From positions 62,001-126,000 of the forward strand of contig NZ_FNVZ01000005.1 in NCBI RefSeq assembly GCF_900104625.1: DNA of 64,000 nt. Direction: 5' to 3'. Positions 53,544 through 61,969 of this stretch are shown here, piece after piece (within the stretch, counting starts at the first letter, position 1; every line of letters begins with the position of its first letter). Below the pieces are notes generated by a model. The model saw nothing but the letters and a program-made list of their open reading frames with translations, searched no databases and was not told the origin of the DNA. Made by a program: the position numbers and the translations under genes. Source of the stretch: Leptotrichia massiliensis (GTDB taxonomy: Bacteria > Fusobacteriota > Fusobacteriia > Fusobacteriales > Leptotrichiaceae).

Positions 53544-53560
53544 TGTGAACACCGTTCGCA
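53544..53560. promoter_or_regulatory. Operator-like dyad 1
   Basis: TGTGAACACCGTTCGCA: seven paired bases each side of ACC with one G-U pair. GAAC...GTTC with a 3-base centre is the usual form of TetR-family operators. Confidence 0.5.
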
Positions 53561-53600
53561 TAATTTAGAAAACTTTTATTGTTTTATGGTTTTGGAAAAT

Positions 53601-53617
53601 GGCGGACACTGTTCGCC
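53601..53617. promoter_or_regulatory. Operator-like dyad 2
   Basis: GGCGGACACTGTTCGCC: seven paired bases each side of ACT with one G-U pair. Its layout matches dyad 1, 57 bases away, and both lie upstream of the flavodoxin-like oxidoreductase gene. Confidence 0.5.
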
Positions 53618-53755
53618 AAATTAATTTCAAAGATTATAGGTTAAAAATTTTTTTAAATATGGAAATTGCTAATTTTTGTATTAAATTTAAATGTATCCAA
53701 AAAGTTTTAATAAAGTATTTTGAAAAATTATTTGTAGAAAAGAGGAAATTCAAAA

Positions 53756-54322
53756 ATGAAAACAATAGTTTTTGCACATCCATGGAATGGAAGTTTTAAC
53801 AAGGCAATTTTAGATAAAGTAGTGGAAAAACTTGATGAAACAAAACAAAAATATACAATTATAGATTTGAATAAGGATAAATTTAATCCTGTGATGACAG
53901 AAGAAGAATTGTCTTTGTATTCACAAGGGAAAAGTATTGATCCTTTAGTGGAAAAATATCAGGAAATTTTGAAAAATACTGATGAATTGATACTTGTATT
54001 TCCAATATGGTGGATGTCAGTGCCTGCAACATTAAAAGGATTTTTTGACAAAGTTATGACTAAAGGATTTGCTTATGAAAGTACACAAACTGGAATAAAG
54101 GGTAATTTAACAAACATAAAAATGGCAAAAATGATTACAACTGCTACAGCACCTAAATTTTTACTGAATATTACAGGATTTGGAATTACCATGAAAAAAG
54201 CCAATCTTGGTGGAATTGGGATAAAGAAAACGAAGTGGATTCATTATAGTTTTAGAGCAAAAGGTAAAGATGAGGATAGGAAGAAATTTCTTGAGAAAGT
54301 TAAGGAATTTGTGAGTAATTAG
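53756..54322 (+). CDS. NAD(P)H-dependent oxidoreductase, flavodoxin-like fold
   Basis: 188 residues from ATG 53756 after AGAGGAAATTC. Flavodoxin-2/quinone-reductase-like fold: TIVFAHPWNGSFNKAILDKV (flavin phosphate loop near residue 10), DKFNPVMTEEELSLYSQGKS, ELILVFPIWWMSVPATLKGF near 82 (the PxWWxxxPAxLKGxxDR signature), GFDKVMTKGFAYE, and TTATAPKFLLNITGFG. These FMN or FAD enzymes reduce quinones, azo or nitro compounds. The two dyads at 53544 and 53601 suggest a repressor controls it, possibly in response to quinone-like stress (inference). No regulator is in the window. Confidence 0.9.
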   Translation: MKTIVFAHPWNGSFNKAILDKVVEKLDETKQKYTIIDLNKDKFNPVMTEEELSLYSQGKSIDPLVEKYQEILKNTDELILVFPIWWMSVPATLKGFFDKVMTKGFAYESTQTGIKGNLTNIKMAKMITTATAPKFLLNITGFGITMKKANLGGIGIKKTKWIHYSFRAKGKDEDRKKFLEKVKEFVSN

Positions 54323-54379
54323 GAAGAAAAATAGAAAATATTTGTATTTAAAACAAACGAAGAAAAGGAGTTTTATATT

Positions 54380-54571
54380 ATGAAAAATAAATTGTACAAA
54401 TCAGTAAAAGATAGAAAAATTACAGGTGTATGTGGAGGACTTGCAGAATATTTCGATATTGATTCAAATATTGTAAGAATAATATGGCTTATTTTAGTTC
54501 TTTGTGCAGGAACAGGTCTACTGGCTTATATTATTTGTGCGATAGTTCTTGATGATAATCCTAATGAGTGA
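54380..54571 (+). CDS. PspC domain-containing protein
   Basis: 63 residues, almost entirely one PspC domain: LYKSVKDRKITGVCGGLAEY, FDIDSNIVRIIWLILVLCAG, then TGLLAYIICAIVLDDN. The KDRKITGVCGGLAEYFDID run is diagnostic. Single membrane helix. PspC proteins sense envelope stress in phage-shock systems; stand-alone short members are common in Firmicutes and Fusobacteria. AAAAGGAG precedes ATG 54380. No pspA or pspB neighbours. Confidence 0.93.
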   Translation: MKNKLYKSVKDRKITGVCGGLAEYFDIDSNIVRIIWLILVLCAGTGLLAYIICAIVLDDNPNE

Positions 54572-54624
54572 AATATTTTTAAAATTCTTAAATAGTTAAA
54601 TAAAAAATTAGGTGGAGAATAAAG

Positions 54625-55074
54625 ATGAAAAAAGGATTTTTTTGGTTATTCTACTTATTGTTTTTAACATTTTTTGACATTATTTTGACGATTATAAGAT
54701 TTAATAATAGCATTTATAGTTTTTTAGAAAGTTTAAATATAAAAAATAAGTGGGTTTTAGAAAGATTATTTTCACTAGAAGAAATTATTTTTATTATCAT
54801 TAGCTTCATTTTTGCTTATTTAATTTCAAAAATAAAAGCGGGTAAAAAAAGTTTGTTAATTCCTCCATTAGCTATAGTAACAATAAAAGCGGTAATACTT
54901 TTTTGTATATTAAAATATATAACGTCCCTTGATGATACGGGAGAAAGTATATTTTTTGCATTTTTCATGGTAGCAGGCTTTGGAGCTTATATGGGAATGC
55001 TAAATTTATACTTTTATTTAGGATTATTGTTCAACTTATTTAGAAGGAGAAAGAATGAAAAAAATAATTCTTAG
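54625..55074 (+). CDS. Four-helix membrane protein, first of a pair
   Basis: 149 residues with four hydrophobic helices (FFWLFYLLFLTFFDIILTII, IIFIIISFIFAYLIS, LAIVTIKAVILFCILKYI, FFAFFMVAGFGAYMGMLNLY). It ends in a basic RRRKNEKNNS. The last 20 bases overlap the next gene, which is similar in layout (AKARIGKK/SKIKAGKK after helix 2, GAYMG/FAYIG before the last helix). The two are tandem paralogues and probably form a complex. Function unknown. Confidence 0.65.
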   Translation: MKKGFFWLFYLLFLTFFDIILTIIRFNNSIYSFLESLNIKNKWVLERLFSLEEIIFIIISFIFAYLISKIKAGKKSLLIPPLAIVTIKAVILFCILKYITSLDDTGESIFFAFFMVAGFGAYMGMLNLYFYLGLLFNLFRRRKNEKNNS

Positions 55075-55495
55075 AAGTTCATATTTTCTTTATCTGCTTT
55101 GTTTTAATATTCTTGTATCAAGTTTATTGTTTTGGTTAGGAGAATCGGTTTTAGAAAATTTAAAAATTGGTGGAGATGCGTATTTTGGAATAAGTTATTT
55201 TGTATTGGCTTTGCTTAATATATTTTTATCATATTTTTATGCAAAAGCGAGAATAGGGAAAAAAATATTAATAATTTTAACAATAGCTGGAGTGGCAGTA
55301 AAAATATTATTATTTTTATTGTGGGCTCAAGAAGGATTTTCAGAAGTTGGAGATGATAAAATGGGAATATTTATGATCGCTATTGTTTATGGGTATTTTG
55401 CTTATATAGGATCTTTGGATATTATATTTCTTGTAGGGACGGGTGTAAATTTGTTAATAAGGAGAAAAAATGAAAGGGAAAAGTTGGATTCTTAA
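55055..55495 (+). CDS. Four-helix membrane protein, second of a pair
   Basis: 146 residues with four helices (FLYLLCFNILVSSLLFWLGE, YFVLALLNIFLSYFYAKARI, ILIILTIAGVAVKILLFLLW, FMIAIVYGYFAYIGSLDIIF). It starts within the last 20 bases of its paralogue, behind AGAAGGAGAAAGA, and its end overlaps the metallophosphoesterase by 26 bases. Four genes from 54380 to 56312 are thus tightly packed. No family recognised; the overlap indicates coupled expression. Confidence 0.65.
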   Translation: MKKIILRSSYFLYLLCFNILVSSLLFWLGESVLENLKIGGDAYFGISYFVLALLNIFLSYFYAKARIGKKILIILTIAGVAVKILLFLLWAQEGFSEVGDDKMGIFMIAIVYGYFAYIGSLDIIFLVGTGVNLLIRRKNEREKLDS

Positions 55496-56312
55496 TGTTT
55501 TGTGTGTTTTTTTAACAATAATTATTGTGTTTTTGATTGATTCACATTATGAATATAAACAAATAAAAATTAAAATGATTGAGATAAAGTCGAAGGATGT
55601 TCCAAAGGAGTTTGATGGCAAGAGAGTGCTGTTTGTAGCAGATTTTCAATATGATACAATGTCAAGATATAATAGAAAACAACAGAAAAAGGCGATTGAA
55701 CTGATTAATGCACAGAAAAAGGATATGATACTGCTGGGGGGAGATTATGCAACTTGGGAGAAAAATATTCCTAAGTTTTATGAAGATGCTAAGAATATAA
55801 AGATTCCAGAACTTGGAGTGTATGCGATTTATGGGAATCATGAGTATCCAGGTGAAAAGGAAACTGCTGAAAATATGAAAAAACTTGGATTTAATCTGCT
55901 CGTAAATGAAAATAAGAAAATAACAATAAATAATGAAAATATATATATTGCAGGAGTGACAGACTTGTGGCATGGAAAGCCTGATGCAAAAAAGGCTCTT
56001 GAAGGATTGAAAAAAGAGGACTTTGTATTATTTTTGACTCATAATCCTGAATATTTTGAGGAAATGACAGAAGATGAGAAGGAAAAGGCAGATATGACAC
56101 TTGCTGGACATACTCACGGCGGACAGGTTACTTTCTTTGGGAAAATTATTATGTCGGCAATAAAGGATAAGAAGAAATATGGTTATGGAATGAAGGAATA
56201 TAACGGCCATAAAATATACATTACTTCAGGATTAGGAGGGGCTTTTCTTGAAATGTTTATTAGATTTTTTGCACAGCCTGAGATTGTGATTTTTGAACTG
56301 AAGAAGATTTAG
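55470..56312 (+). CDS. Membrane-anchored metallophosphoesterase (YkuE/YaeI-like), paralogue 1
   Basis: 280 residues. An N-terminal helix (LNVLCVFLTIIIVFLIDSHY) anchors a calcineurin-like domain facing outwards. Metal-site motifs: LFVADFQYDTMSRY, LLGGDYATWEKNIP, YGNHEYPGEKE, FLTHNPEYFEEM, DMTLAGHTHGGQVTFF. The first block reads Asp-Phe-Gln where the family has Asp-x-His; the same change occurs in both paralogues at 57265 and 58637. YaeI/YkuE-like enzymes cleave phosphodiesters and are linked to UDP-sugar or lipid substrates. GTAAGGAG supports ATG 55470, 26 bases inside the preceding gene. Confidence 0.85.
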   Translation: MKGKSWILNVLCVFLTIIIVFLIDSHYEYKQIKIKMIEIKSKDVPKEFDGKRVLFVADFQYDTMSRYNRKQQKKAIELINAQKKDMILLGGDYATWEKNIPKFYEDAKNIKIPELGVYAIYGNHEYPGEKETAENMKKLGFNLLVNENKKITINNENIYIAGVTDLWHGKPDAKKALEGLKKEDFVLFLTHNPEYFEEMTEDEKEKADMTLAGHTHGGQVTFFGKIIMSAIKDKKKYGYGMKEYNGHKIYITSGLGGAFLEMFIRFFAQPEIVIFELKKI

Positions 56313-56331
56313 ATTTAGAAAGAGAGAAGAA

Positions 56332-56539
56332 ATGGGAATATTTGATTTTTTTAAAAAGAACAAAGAAGAAGAAATACCTTTAAGGATAGCTAAAGATTTT
56401 CATTTTCATTCAGTTGTTGGAAAAGAGATCAATTTATACAAAAAATTGTACTTTCAAAAGATGAAATAATCGATATGCTTGATTATTTGTACAGCTTGAA
56501 AAAAGTATTGAAGATCTTGAAGCAAGAATGCACACTTAG
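56332..56539 (+). pseudogene. Frameshifted small gene
   Basis: Starts ATG 56332 behind AGAGAGAAG as MGIFDFFKKNKEEEIPLRIA and stops at 56467-56469 after 45 codons. Protein-like sequence then continues in two other frames (SKDEIIDMLDYLYSL near 56454, then QLEKSIEDLEARMHT to TAG 56537). At least two indels therefore separate pieces of one small gene of about 70 residues. The FDFFKKNK start is common in small phage- or toxin-associated genes. No function known. Confidence 0.5.
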
Positions 56540-56584
56540 AAAATTTGATAAAATGAAAAACTAAATAAAAGGAGTTGCTGGATT

Positions 56585-57226
56585 ATGGATAAAAAGATAA
56601 TAATTGGGATATTTGCAGTATTATTTCTTGGTAGTGGTTTTTTACTTTATAATTCCTATCAGGAAGCTAGAAAGTTGAATGTACAGACAAAAAAATTAGA
56701 GAATAGAGCTAAGGAGCATGAAATTTTAAAAACTCAATCTGAAAAGCAAGCAACAATAGGTACACCTGTATCCACAACAGATAAAACTAAAAATATAACT
56801 CAACAACTAACAACTTCAGTAAATAATACTAATGTTGTAAAAAATAGAACTATTTATGAAAAGGATTTGAAAAGTAGAATGACTTCTGCAAATGAAGGTA
56901 ATGTTAGTTCTGAAATAGATGCTTTAAGAAATAATGAAGATGCTAATGAGGCATGGACTAAGGAGCTTAATAAAATATATTCACTTTTAATGTCAGAACT
57001 TTCAGGAAGTCAGAAAGCAAAACTTCAAAATAGCCAGAAAGCATGGATAAAAAGTGTAGAAAAAGAAGTAAATACAGCAATGGATGAATATTGTCCTGCG
57101 GATTCAAATGGAGAAAGGGTAGGATGTGGAACATTAGGAGGATTGGAAGAGATGAGGATAAGAGTAAGAAGAACAAGATCAAGAACGTTGGAATTGGCAA
57201 GAATGTATGATGAAATGCACAACTAA
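56585..57226 (+). CDS. Lysozyme-inhibitor LprI-like (DUF1311) protein
   Basis: 213 residues. An N-terminal signal anchor (IIIGIFAVLFLGSGFLLYNS) precedes a disordered linker and a C-terminal helical LprI/DUF1311 domain from about residue 115: EANEAWTKELNKIYSLLMSE, LQNSQKAWIKSVEKEVNTAM, and DEYCPADSNGERVGCGTLGG with the two conserved Cys, then TLELARMYDEMH. These domains inhibit lysozyme in Mycobacterium LprI; elsewhere the role is unproved. The predicted location is the periplasm. Preceding AAGGAG is strong. Confidence 0.85.
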   Translation: MDKKIIIGIFAVLFLGSGFLLYNSYQEARKLNVQTKKLENRAKEHEILKTQSEKQATIGTPVSTTDKTKNITQQLTTSVNNTNVVKNRTIYEKDLKSRMTSANEGNVSSEIDALRNNEDANEAWTKELNKIYSLLMSELSGSQKAKLQNSQKAWIKSVEKEVNTAMDEYCPADSNGERVGCGTLGGLEEMRIRVRRTRSRTLELARMYDEMHN

Positions 57227-57264
57227 TAAATTTAATATTTGAAAAAATTAAGAAGGAAAAGTTT

Positions 57265-58107
57265 ATGAAAACAAAAAAGAAAATATTTTCAGTTTTAGGA
57301 ATTTTAGCAATATTTTTTATAATTTGTCTAATTTACGCACATTATGAGTACACACAGCTCAAGGTTAGAACAATAGAAATTGTTTCAAAGGATATTCCAA
57401 AAGAATTTGATGGAAAGAAGATTGTCTTTGCAGCAGATTTTCAGCTGGATACTTATGCAAGATTTAATCAGAAGCAGCTTGACAGGATTATTGATTTGAT
57501 AAACAAACAGGAAAAGGATATTATAATTCTGGGTGGCGATTATACCAACTGGACTGGTAAAATTCCACGATTTTACAAAGGAATGGAAAAGTTAGAAAAG
57601 CCTAAATATGGAATTTATGCAGTTTTGGGAAATCATGATTATAATTCTGTGGAAAAAAATATGGCTGGACTGAAAAGCCTTGGGTACAAAGTGCTGGTAA
57701 ATGAAAATGACAAAATAACCGTAAATAACCAGAGTATCTACATTTCAGCAGTTGACGATTTACTAAAAGGGAAACCTGATGCAAAGAAGACGATTAATGG
57801 CATAAAAAAAGATGACTTTAATATTTTCGTCACACATAATCCTGAATATTTTGAATATATGACAGATGAACAGAAGGAAAGGGCAGATATGACTTTGGCA
57901 GGGCATACTCACGGTGGGCAGATAACACTGTTTGGACTGATACTGCATGCTGAGATTAAGCATCCATGGAAGTATGGTTACGGTCTGAAGGAATATGACG
58001 GACATAAGATGTATACTACTTCAGGTGTTGGTGGCGGAGCTTTTGAGATGTTTATAAGATTTTTTGCACAGCCTGAAATTGTGATTTTTGAACTTAAAAG
58101 AGGATAA
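57265..58107 (+). CDS. Membrane-anchored metallophosphoesterase, paralogue 2
   Basis: 280 residues, N-terminal helix (VLGILAIFFIICLIYAHYEY) and outward-facing phosphoesterase domain. Motifs: FAADFQLDTYARF, ILGGDYTNWTGKIP, LGNHDYNSVEKN, VTHNPEYFEYM, DMTLAGHTHGGQITLF. The first-block His is replaced by Gln. By eye it differs from paralogue 3 (58637) at about 18 residues. Bases 57610-57789 are identical to 58982-59161, pointing to recent duplication or gene conversion. A RidA gene sits between the two copies. Confidence 0.85.
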   Translation: MKTKKKIFSVLGILAIFFIICLIYAHYEYTQLKVRTIEIVSKDIPKEFDGKKIVFAADFQLDTYARFNQKQLDRIIDLINKQEKDIIILGGDYTNWTGKIPRFYKGMEKLEKPKYGIYAVLGNHDYNSVEKNMAGLKSLGYKVLVNENDKITVNNQSIYISAVDDLLKGKPDAKKTINGIKKDDFNIFVTHNPEYFEYMTDEQKERADMTLAGHTHGGQITLFGLILHAEIKHPWKYGYGLKEYDGHKMYTTSGVGGGAFEMFIRFFAQPEIVIFELKRG

Positions 58108-58188
58108 AAAATAATAAACATTTATTATAAACTTTTTGAAACACAGAATATTATTGGTAAGTATGAAATTTTGAAAGGAGTTAAATTG

Positions 58189-58569
58189 ATGAGAAAAAAT
58201 ATAAGTGGAAATTCTCCATGGGAGGACATTGTAGGATATTCGAGAGCAGTAAGGATAGGAAATATTTTTGAAATAGCAGGAACAACAGCCGTTAGGGATG
58301 GAAAGCCTTATGCAGCAGGAAATGCCTATGAACAGACAAAATATATTCTTGAAAATATAAAAAAACTTCTTGAAAAGGAAGGATTGGGGTTAAAAAATGT
58401 TATTAGAACAAGAATGTTTGTTACAGATATTTCAAAATGGGAAGAATATGGAAAAGCACATGGAGAATTTTTTAGGGACATTAAACCAGTTGCAACAATG
58501 GTAGAGGTGTCTTCATTAATTGATAAGGAATTGATGATAGAAATAGAAGTAAGTGCAGTTGCTGATTAA
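58189..58569 (+). CDS. RidA family enamine/imine deaminase
   Basis: 126 residues from ATG 58189; the upstream in-frame TTG at 58171 overlaps the AAAGGAG site. YjgF/RidA fold: NSPWEDIVGYSRAVRIGNIF, EIAGTTAVRDGKPYAAGNAY, EQTKYILENIKKLLEKEGLG, and VIRTRMFVTDISKWEEYGKA with the Arg that binds the substrate carboxylate. RidA hydrolyses 2-aminoacrylate and related enamines formed by PLP enzymes such as threonine dehydratase, so a link to IlvA in this region is reasonable inference. The variant active-site Arg position suggests a Rid4-7 subgroup; not decided. Confidence 0.88.
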   Translation: MRKNISGNSPWEDIVGYSRAVRIGNIFEIAGTTAVRDGKPYAAGNAYEQTKYILENIKKLLEKEGLGLKNVIRTRMFVTDISKWEEYGKAHGEFFRDIKPVATMVEVSSLIDKELMIEIEVSAVAD

Positions 58570-58636
58570 GAAATAAATAGAAAAGTTATAAATTCAAAAT
58601 TAGAGAGAAAATAAAACAATTGAAAAGGAAAATTTT

Positions 58637-59482
58637 ATGATAACTAAAAAAACAGTATTTTCAGTTTTAGGAATTTTAGCAATATTTTTTATAATTTGCC
58701 TAATTTATGCACATTATGAATATACACAGCTCAAGGTCAGAACGATAGAAATTGCTTCAAAAGATATTCCACAAGAATTTGATGGAAAGAAGATTGTCTT
58801 TGCGGCAGATTTTCAGCTAGATACTTATGCGAGATTTAATCAGAAGCAGCTTGACAGGATTATTGATTTGATAAACAAGCAGGAAAAGGATATTATAATT
58901 CTGGGTGGTGACTATACTAACTGGACTGGTAAAATTCCAAGGTTTTACAAGGGAATGGAAAAACTGGAAAAACCTGAATACGGAATTTATGCAGTTTTGG
59001 GAAATCATGATTATAATTCTGTGGAAAAAAATATGGCTGGACTGAAAAGCCTTGGGTACAAAGTGCTGGTAAATGAAAATGACAAAATAACCGTAAATAA
59101 CCAGAGTATCTACATTTCAGCAGTTGACGATTTACTAAAAGGGAAACCTGATGCAAAGAAGGCACTTAATGGTATAAAAAAAGATTATTTTAATATCTTC
59201 ATTACACATAATCCTGAATATTTTGAATATATGACAGATAAACAGAAGGAAAGGGCAGATATGACTTTGGCAGGGCATACTCATGGTGGACAGATAACAT
59301 TGTTCGGATTGATATTATGGGCAGAAATTAAACATCCTTGGAAATACGGTTACGGATTAAAGGAATATGATGGACATAAAATTTATACTACTTCAGGTGT
59401 TGGTGGCGGAGCTTTTGAGATGTTTATAAGATTTTTTGCTCAGCCTAAAATTGTGATATTGAAATTGAAGAAAGTCAAGTAA
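58637..59482 (+). CDS. Membrane-anchored metallophosphoesterase, paralogue 3
   Basis: 281 residues, same layout as paralogue 2: N-terminal helix, FAADFQLDTYARF (Gln for the usual His), GGDYTNW, GNHDYNSVEKN, ITHNPEYFEYM, AGHTHGGQITLF. The C-terminus differs most (KIVILKLKKVK). A stretch of 180 bases is identical at the nucleotide level to paralogue 2, while the flanks carry many synonymous differences. The MPE-RidA-MPE order implies tandem duplication around RidA. Confidence 0.85.
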   Translation: MITKKTVFSVLGILAIFFIICLIYAHYEYTQLKVRTIEIASKDIPQEFDGKKIVFAADFQLDTYARFNQKQLDRIIDLINKQEKDIIILGGDYTNWTGKIPRFYKGMEKLEKPEYGIYAVLGNHDYNSVEKNMAGLKSLGYKVLVNENDKITVNNQSIYISAVDDLLKGKPDAKKALNGIKKDYFNIFITHNPEYFEYMTDKQKERADMTLAGHTHGGQITLFGLILWAEIKHPWKYGYGLKEYDGHKIYTTSGVGGGAFEMFIRFFAQPKIVILKLKKVK

Positions 59483-59502
59483 AGAATTGAAAGAGGTGTA
59501 AA

Positions 59503-60342
59503 ATGGAAGAGAAAGAATTAAAAATTTCAGCAAAAGATATTTTTAAGGAAATAGAGAAAAAATATCAGGAAACGGCAAAAGAAATGATGGTTGCAGATGC
59601 TTCGGTCAATGCTTCAAAAGAAATAAAAATAACGGATAGCAAAATTGAAGGGATTCCGTACATTCCAATAGGGAGAAAAATTCCAACAAATTCAAAAGGA
59701 CAACAATTTATGTTCCTTGCACAGATAAATTGTGATGATTTGAAGGGGCTTGAAGATTTCCCACAGGAAGGGATTTTGCAGTTTTGGATTTTGGGAGAGG
59801 ATTTGCTGGGATTGGATTTTGACGATTATACAAATCGAGATGGTTTTGATGTGATTTATTATGAAAAAATTGAGGACTATCATTCGGAAGTTGAGTTTAA
59901 GAAAATGTACAATCCTTATAGAGAAAATTCAGGAAATTTAGAAATAGCAAATAAGCCTTGTAAAATGAATTTTTCTTTGAAAAGTAGTGAAAAAGAGACT
60001 TTTGATTATACGCTTTTGGAAAAGTTATTTGAAGAAGTGCTAAAAGAAAAAAATATCGATGTAAATGAAAAAGAAAAATTGTATCAAAAAGTTGAGGGAA
60101 TATTTGAAAGTAATTCTGATGGGGAAAATGGTGGAACAAAATGCAATGGATTTCCGTTTTTTACTCAATTTGAGCCAAGAGATGAAGAACAATTGAAAGA
60201 ATATGACACTTTGTTATTTCAAATTGACAGTGGAGGGGAAATTATGATTGGAGATTGTGGAGTGATGAATTTCTTTATAAATCGTGAAAAATTGAAAAAT
60301 AAAGATTTTTCAGATGTTTTTTACAACTGGGATTGTTATTAA
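59503..60342 (+). CDS. DUF1963 (YwqG-like) protein
   Basis: 279 residues, cytosolic. The DUF1963 pattern is visible: GIPYIPIGRKIPTNSKGQQF, MFLAQINCDDLKGLEDFPQE, GILQFWILGEDLLGLDFDDY, then VIYYEKIEDYHSEVEF and GFPFFTQFEPRDEEQLKEYD with LLFQIDSGGEIMIGDCGVMN. YwqG-type proteins occur next to polymorphic toxins as candidate immunity proteins, but no toxin is adjacent. It is 20 bases downstream of the third metallophosphoesterase with AAGAGGTGTAAA before its ATG. Function unproved. Confidence 0.8.
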   Translation: MEEKELKISAKDIFKEIEKKYQETAKEMMVADASVNASKEIKITDSKIEGIPYIPIGRKIPTNSKGQQFMFLAQINCDDLKGLEDFPQEGILQFWILGEDLLGLDFDDYTNRDGFDVIYYEKIEDYHSEVEFKKMYNPYRENSGNLEIANKPCKMNFSLKSSEKETFDYTLLEKLFEEVLKEKNIDVNEKEKLYQKVEGIFESNSDGENGGTKCNGFPFFTQFEPRDEEQLKEYDTLLFQIDSGGEIMIGDCGVMNFFINREKLKNKDFSDVFYNWDCY

Positions 60343-60487
60343 TTTTATAAGAATAGAAAGTTGGGAAAATGGATATAAAAACTATAAATTATGAATATTT
60401 TTTAGATTTATCAGTAAGAATGAAACAATTTTAATAAAAATATTATAGAAAAATTTGGAGAGAAAAATAAAATCGGAGGATAAAAAG

Positions 60488-61906
60488 ATGTCAGAAATGA
60501 AAAATCAAATGAAAAAACCAAAAACTTTGTTTGATAAAGTTTGGGAAAAACACGTAATTACAGGAGAGCCTGGAGAAGCACAATTGCTTTATATAGATTT
60601 ACACTTAATTCACGAGGTTACTTCACCACAGGCGTTTTCAGGATTGAGACTTGCTGGAAGAAAGGTTAGACGACCTGACTTGACTTTTGGAACGATGGAT
60701 CATAACACACCTACTATAATGTCACAAAGACTAGATATTAAAGACAAAATTTCTAAAGCACAACTTGATGCTCTTGCTGCCAACTGTAAGGAATTTGGGA
60801 TTGAACTTGTTGATATGTTTAATGAAAATAATGGAATTGTGCATATGGTAGGGCCTGAACAAGGACTTACGCAACCTGGGAAAACTGTAGTTTGTGGGGA
60901 TAGCCATACTGCTACTCATGGAGCATTTGGAGCAATTGCATTTGGAATTGGGACAAGTGAGGTTGAGCATGTTCTGGCTACACAGACAATCTGGCAGAAA
61001 AAACCGAAGACGATGGGAATTGAAATTACTGGAAAGTTACAAAAAGGTGTTTATGCAAAGGATATAATACTTCATATAATCAAGACATATGGAATTGGAC
61101 TTGGAAATGGTTATGCCTTCGAATTTTTTGGAGATACGATAAGAGGGCTTTCGATGGAAGAAAGAATGACAATATGCAATATGGCGATTGAAGGTGGGGG
61201 GAAATCAGGAATTATCGCACCTGATGAAACTACATTTAATTATGTGAAAGGAAGAAGATTTGCACCAAAAGGTGAGGAATTTGACAAAAAGGTAGCTGAA
61301 TGGAAGGAATTGTATACAGATTCAGTAGAAGCCTTTGACAAGCATATAAAAATAGATGTTACAAATCTTGAACCGCAAGTTACTTGGGGAACAAATCCTG
61401 AAATGGGAATCAATGTTACTGAAAAATTTCCAGAAATCAAAGATCATAATGATGAAAAAGCATACGAATACATGGGCTTAAAACCAGGACAAACTCCATT
61501 TGACATACCTTTAAAACACGTATTTATTGGTTCGTGTACAAATGGAAGGCTGAGCGATCTGGAAATTGTTGCAAAAATTGTAAAAGGAAAGAAAGTTGCA
61601 CCAAATATCACAGCAGTTGTAGTTCCTGGCTCACAAGTTGTTAAAAAAGCGGCTGAAGAAAATGGAATTGCACAAATATTAAAAGATGCGGGATTTGAAT
61701 GGAGAGAAGCTGGGTGCTCCACTTGTCTTGGAATGAACCCTGACTTGATACCAGCTGGAGAGCACTGTGCTTCAACTTCCAACAGAAACTTTGAAGGACG
61801 GCAAGGAAAAGGTGCAAGAACACATTTGGTAAGTCCTGCAATGGCTGCAGCAGCTGCTATTTTTGGGAAGTTTGTGGATGTTAGAGAATTGGAAGAAGTG
61901 AGATAA
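60488..61906 (+). CDS. leuC: 3-isopropylmalate dehydratase large subunit
   Basis: 472 residues from ATG 60488 after CGGAGGATA; TTG 60455 would add 11 atypical residues. With LeuD it isomerises 2- to 3-isopropylmalate. The aconitase-type iron-sulfur Cys are in [17 protein letters not shown] and [15 protein letters not shown]. Others seen: [26 protein letters not shown] near 75, [20 protein letters not shown] near 130, [17 protein letters not shown]. The length equals the bacterial LeuC family. The gene is separated from leuD by a GST-like gene, an unusual arrangement. Confidence 0.97.
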   Translation: MSEMKNQMKKPKTLFDKVWEKHVITGEPGEAQLLYIDLHLIHEVTSPQAFSGLRLAGRKVRRPDLTFGTMDHNTPTIMSQRLDIKDKISKAQLDALAANCKEFGIELVDMFNENNGIVHMVGPEQGLTQPGKTVVCGDSHTATHGAFGAIAFGIGTSEVEHVLATQTIWQKKPKTMGIEITGKLQKGVYAKDIILHIIKTYGIGLGNGYAFEFFGDTIRGLSMEERMTICNMAIEGGGKSGIIAPDETTFNYVKGRRFAPKGEEFDKKVAEWKELYTDSVEAFDKHIKIDVTNLEPQVTWGTNPEMGINVTEKFPEIKDHNDEKAYEYMGLKPGQTPFDIPLKHVFIGSCTNGRLSDLEIVAKIVKGKKVAPNITAVVVPGSQVVKKAAEENGIAQILKDAGFEWREAGCSTCLGMNPDLIPAGEHCASTSNRNFEGRQGKGARTHLVSPAMAAAAAIFGKFVDVRELEEVR

Positions 61907-61969
61907 AAGTATTAATAGTGGTTAATGATAATTAATAAAAATAAAAGAATTGAAAGAGAGAAAAATACT

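Noticed and set aside
53599-53799. 66-residue ORF starting MADTVRQINFKDYRL
   Set aside because: It has no ribosome site, its start lies in the operator-like dyad 53601-53617, and it overlaps the start of the better-supported oxidoreductase at 53756.
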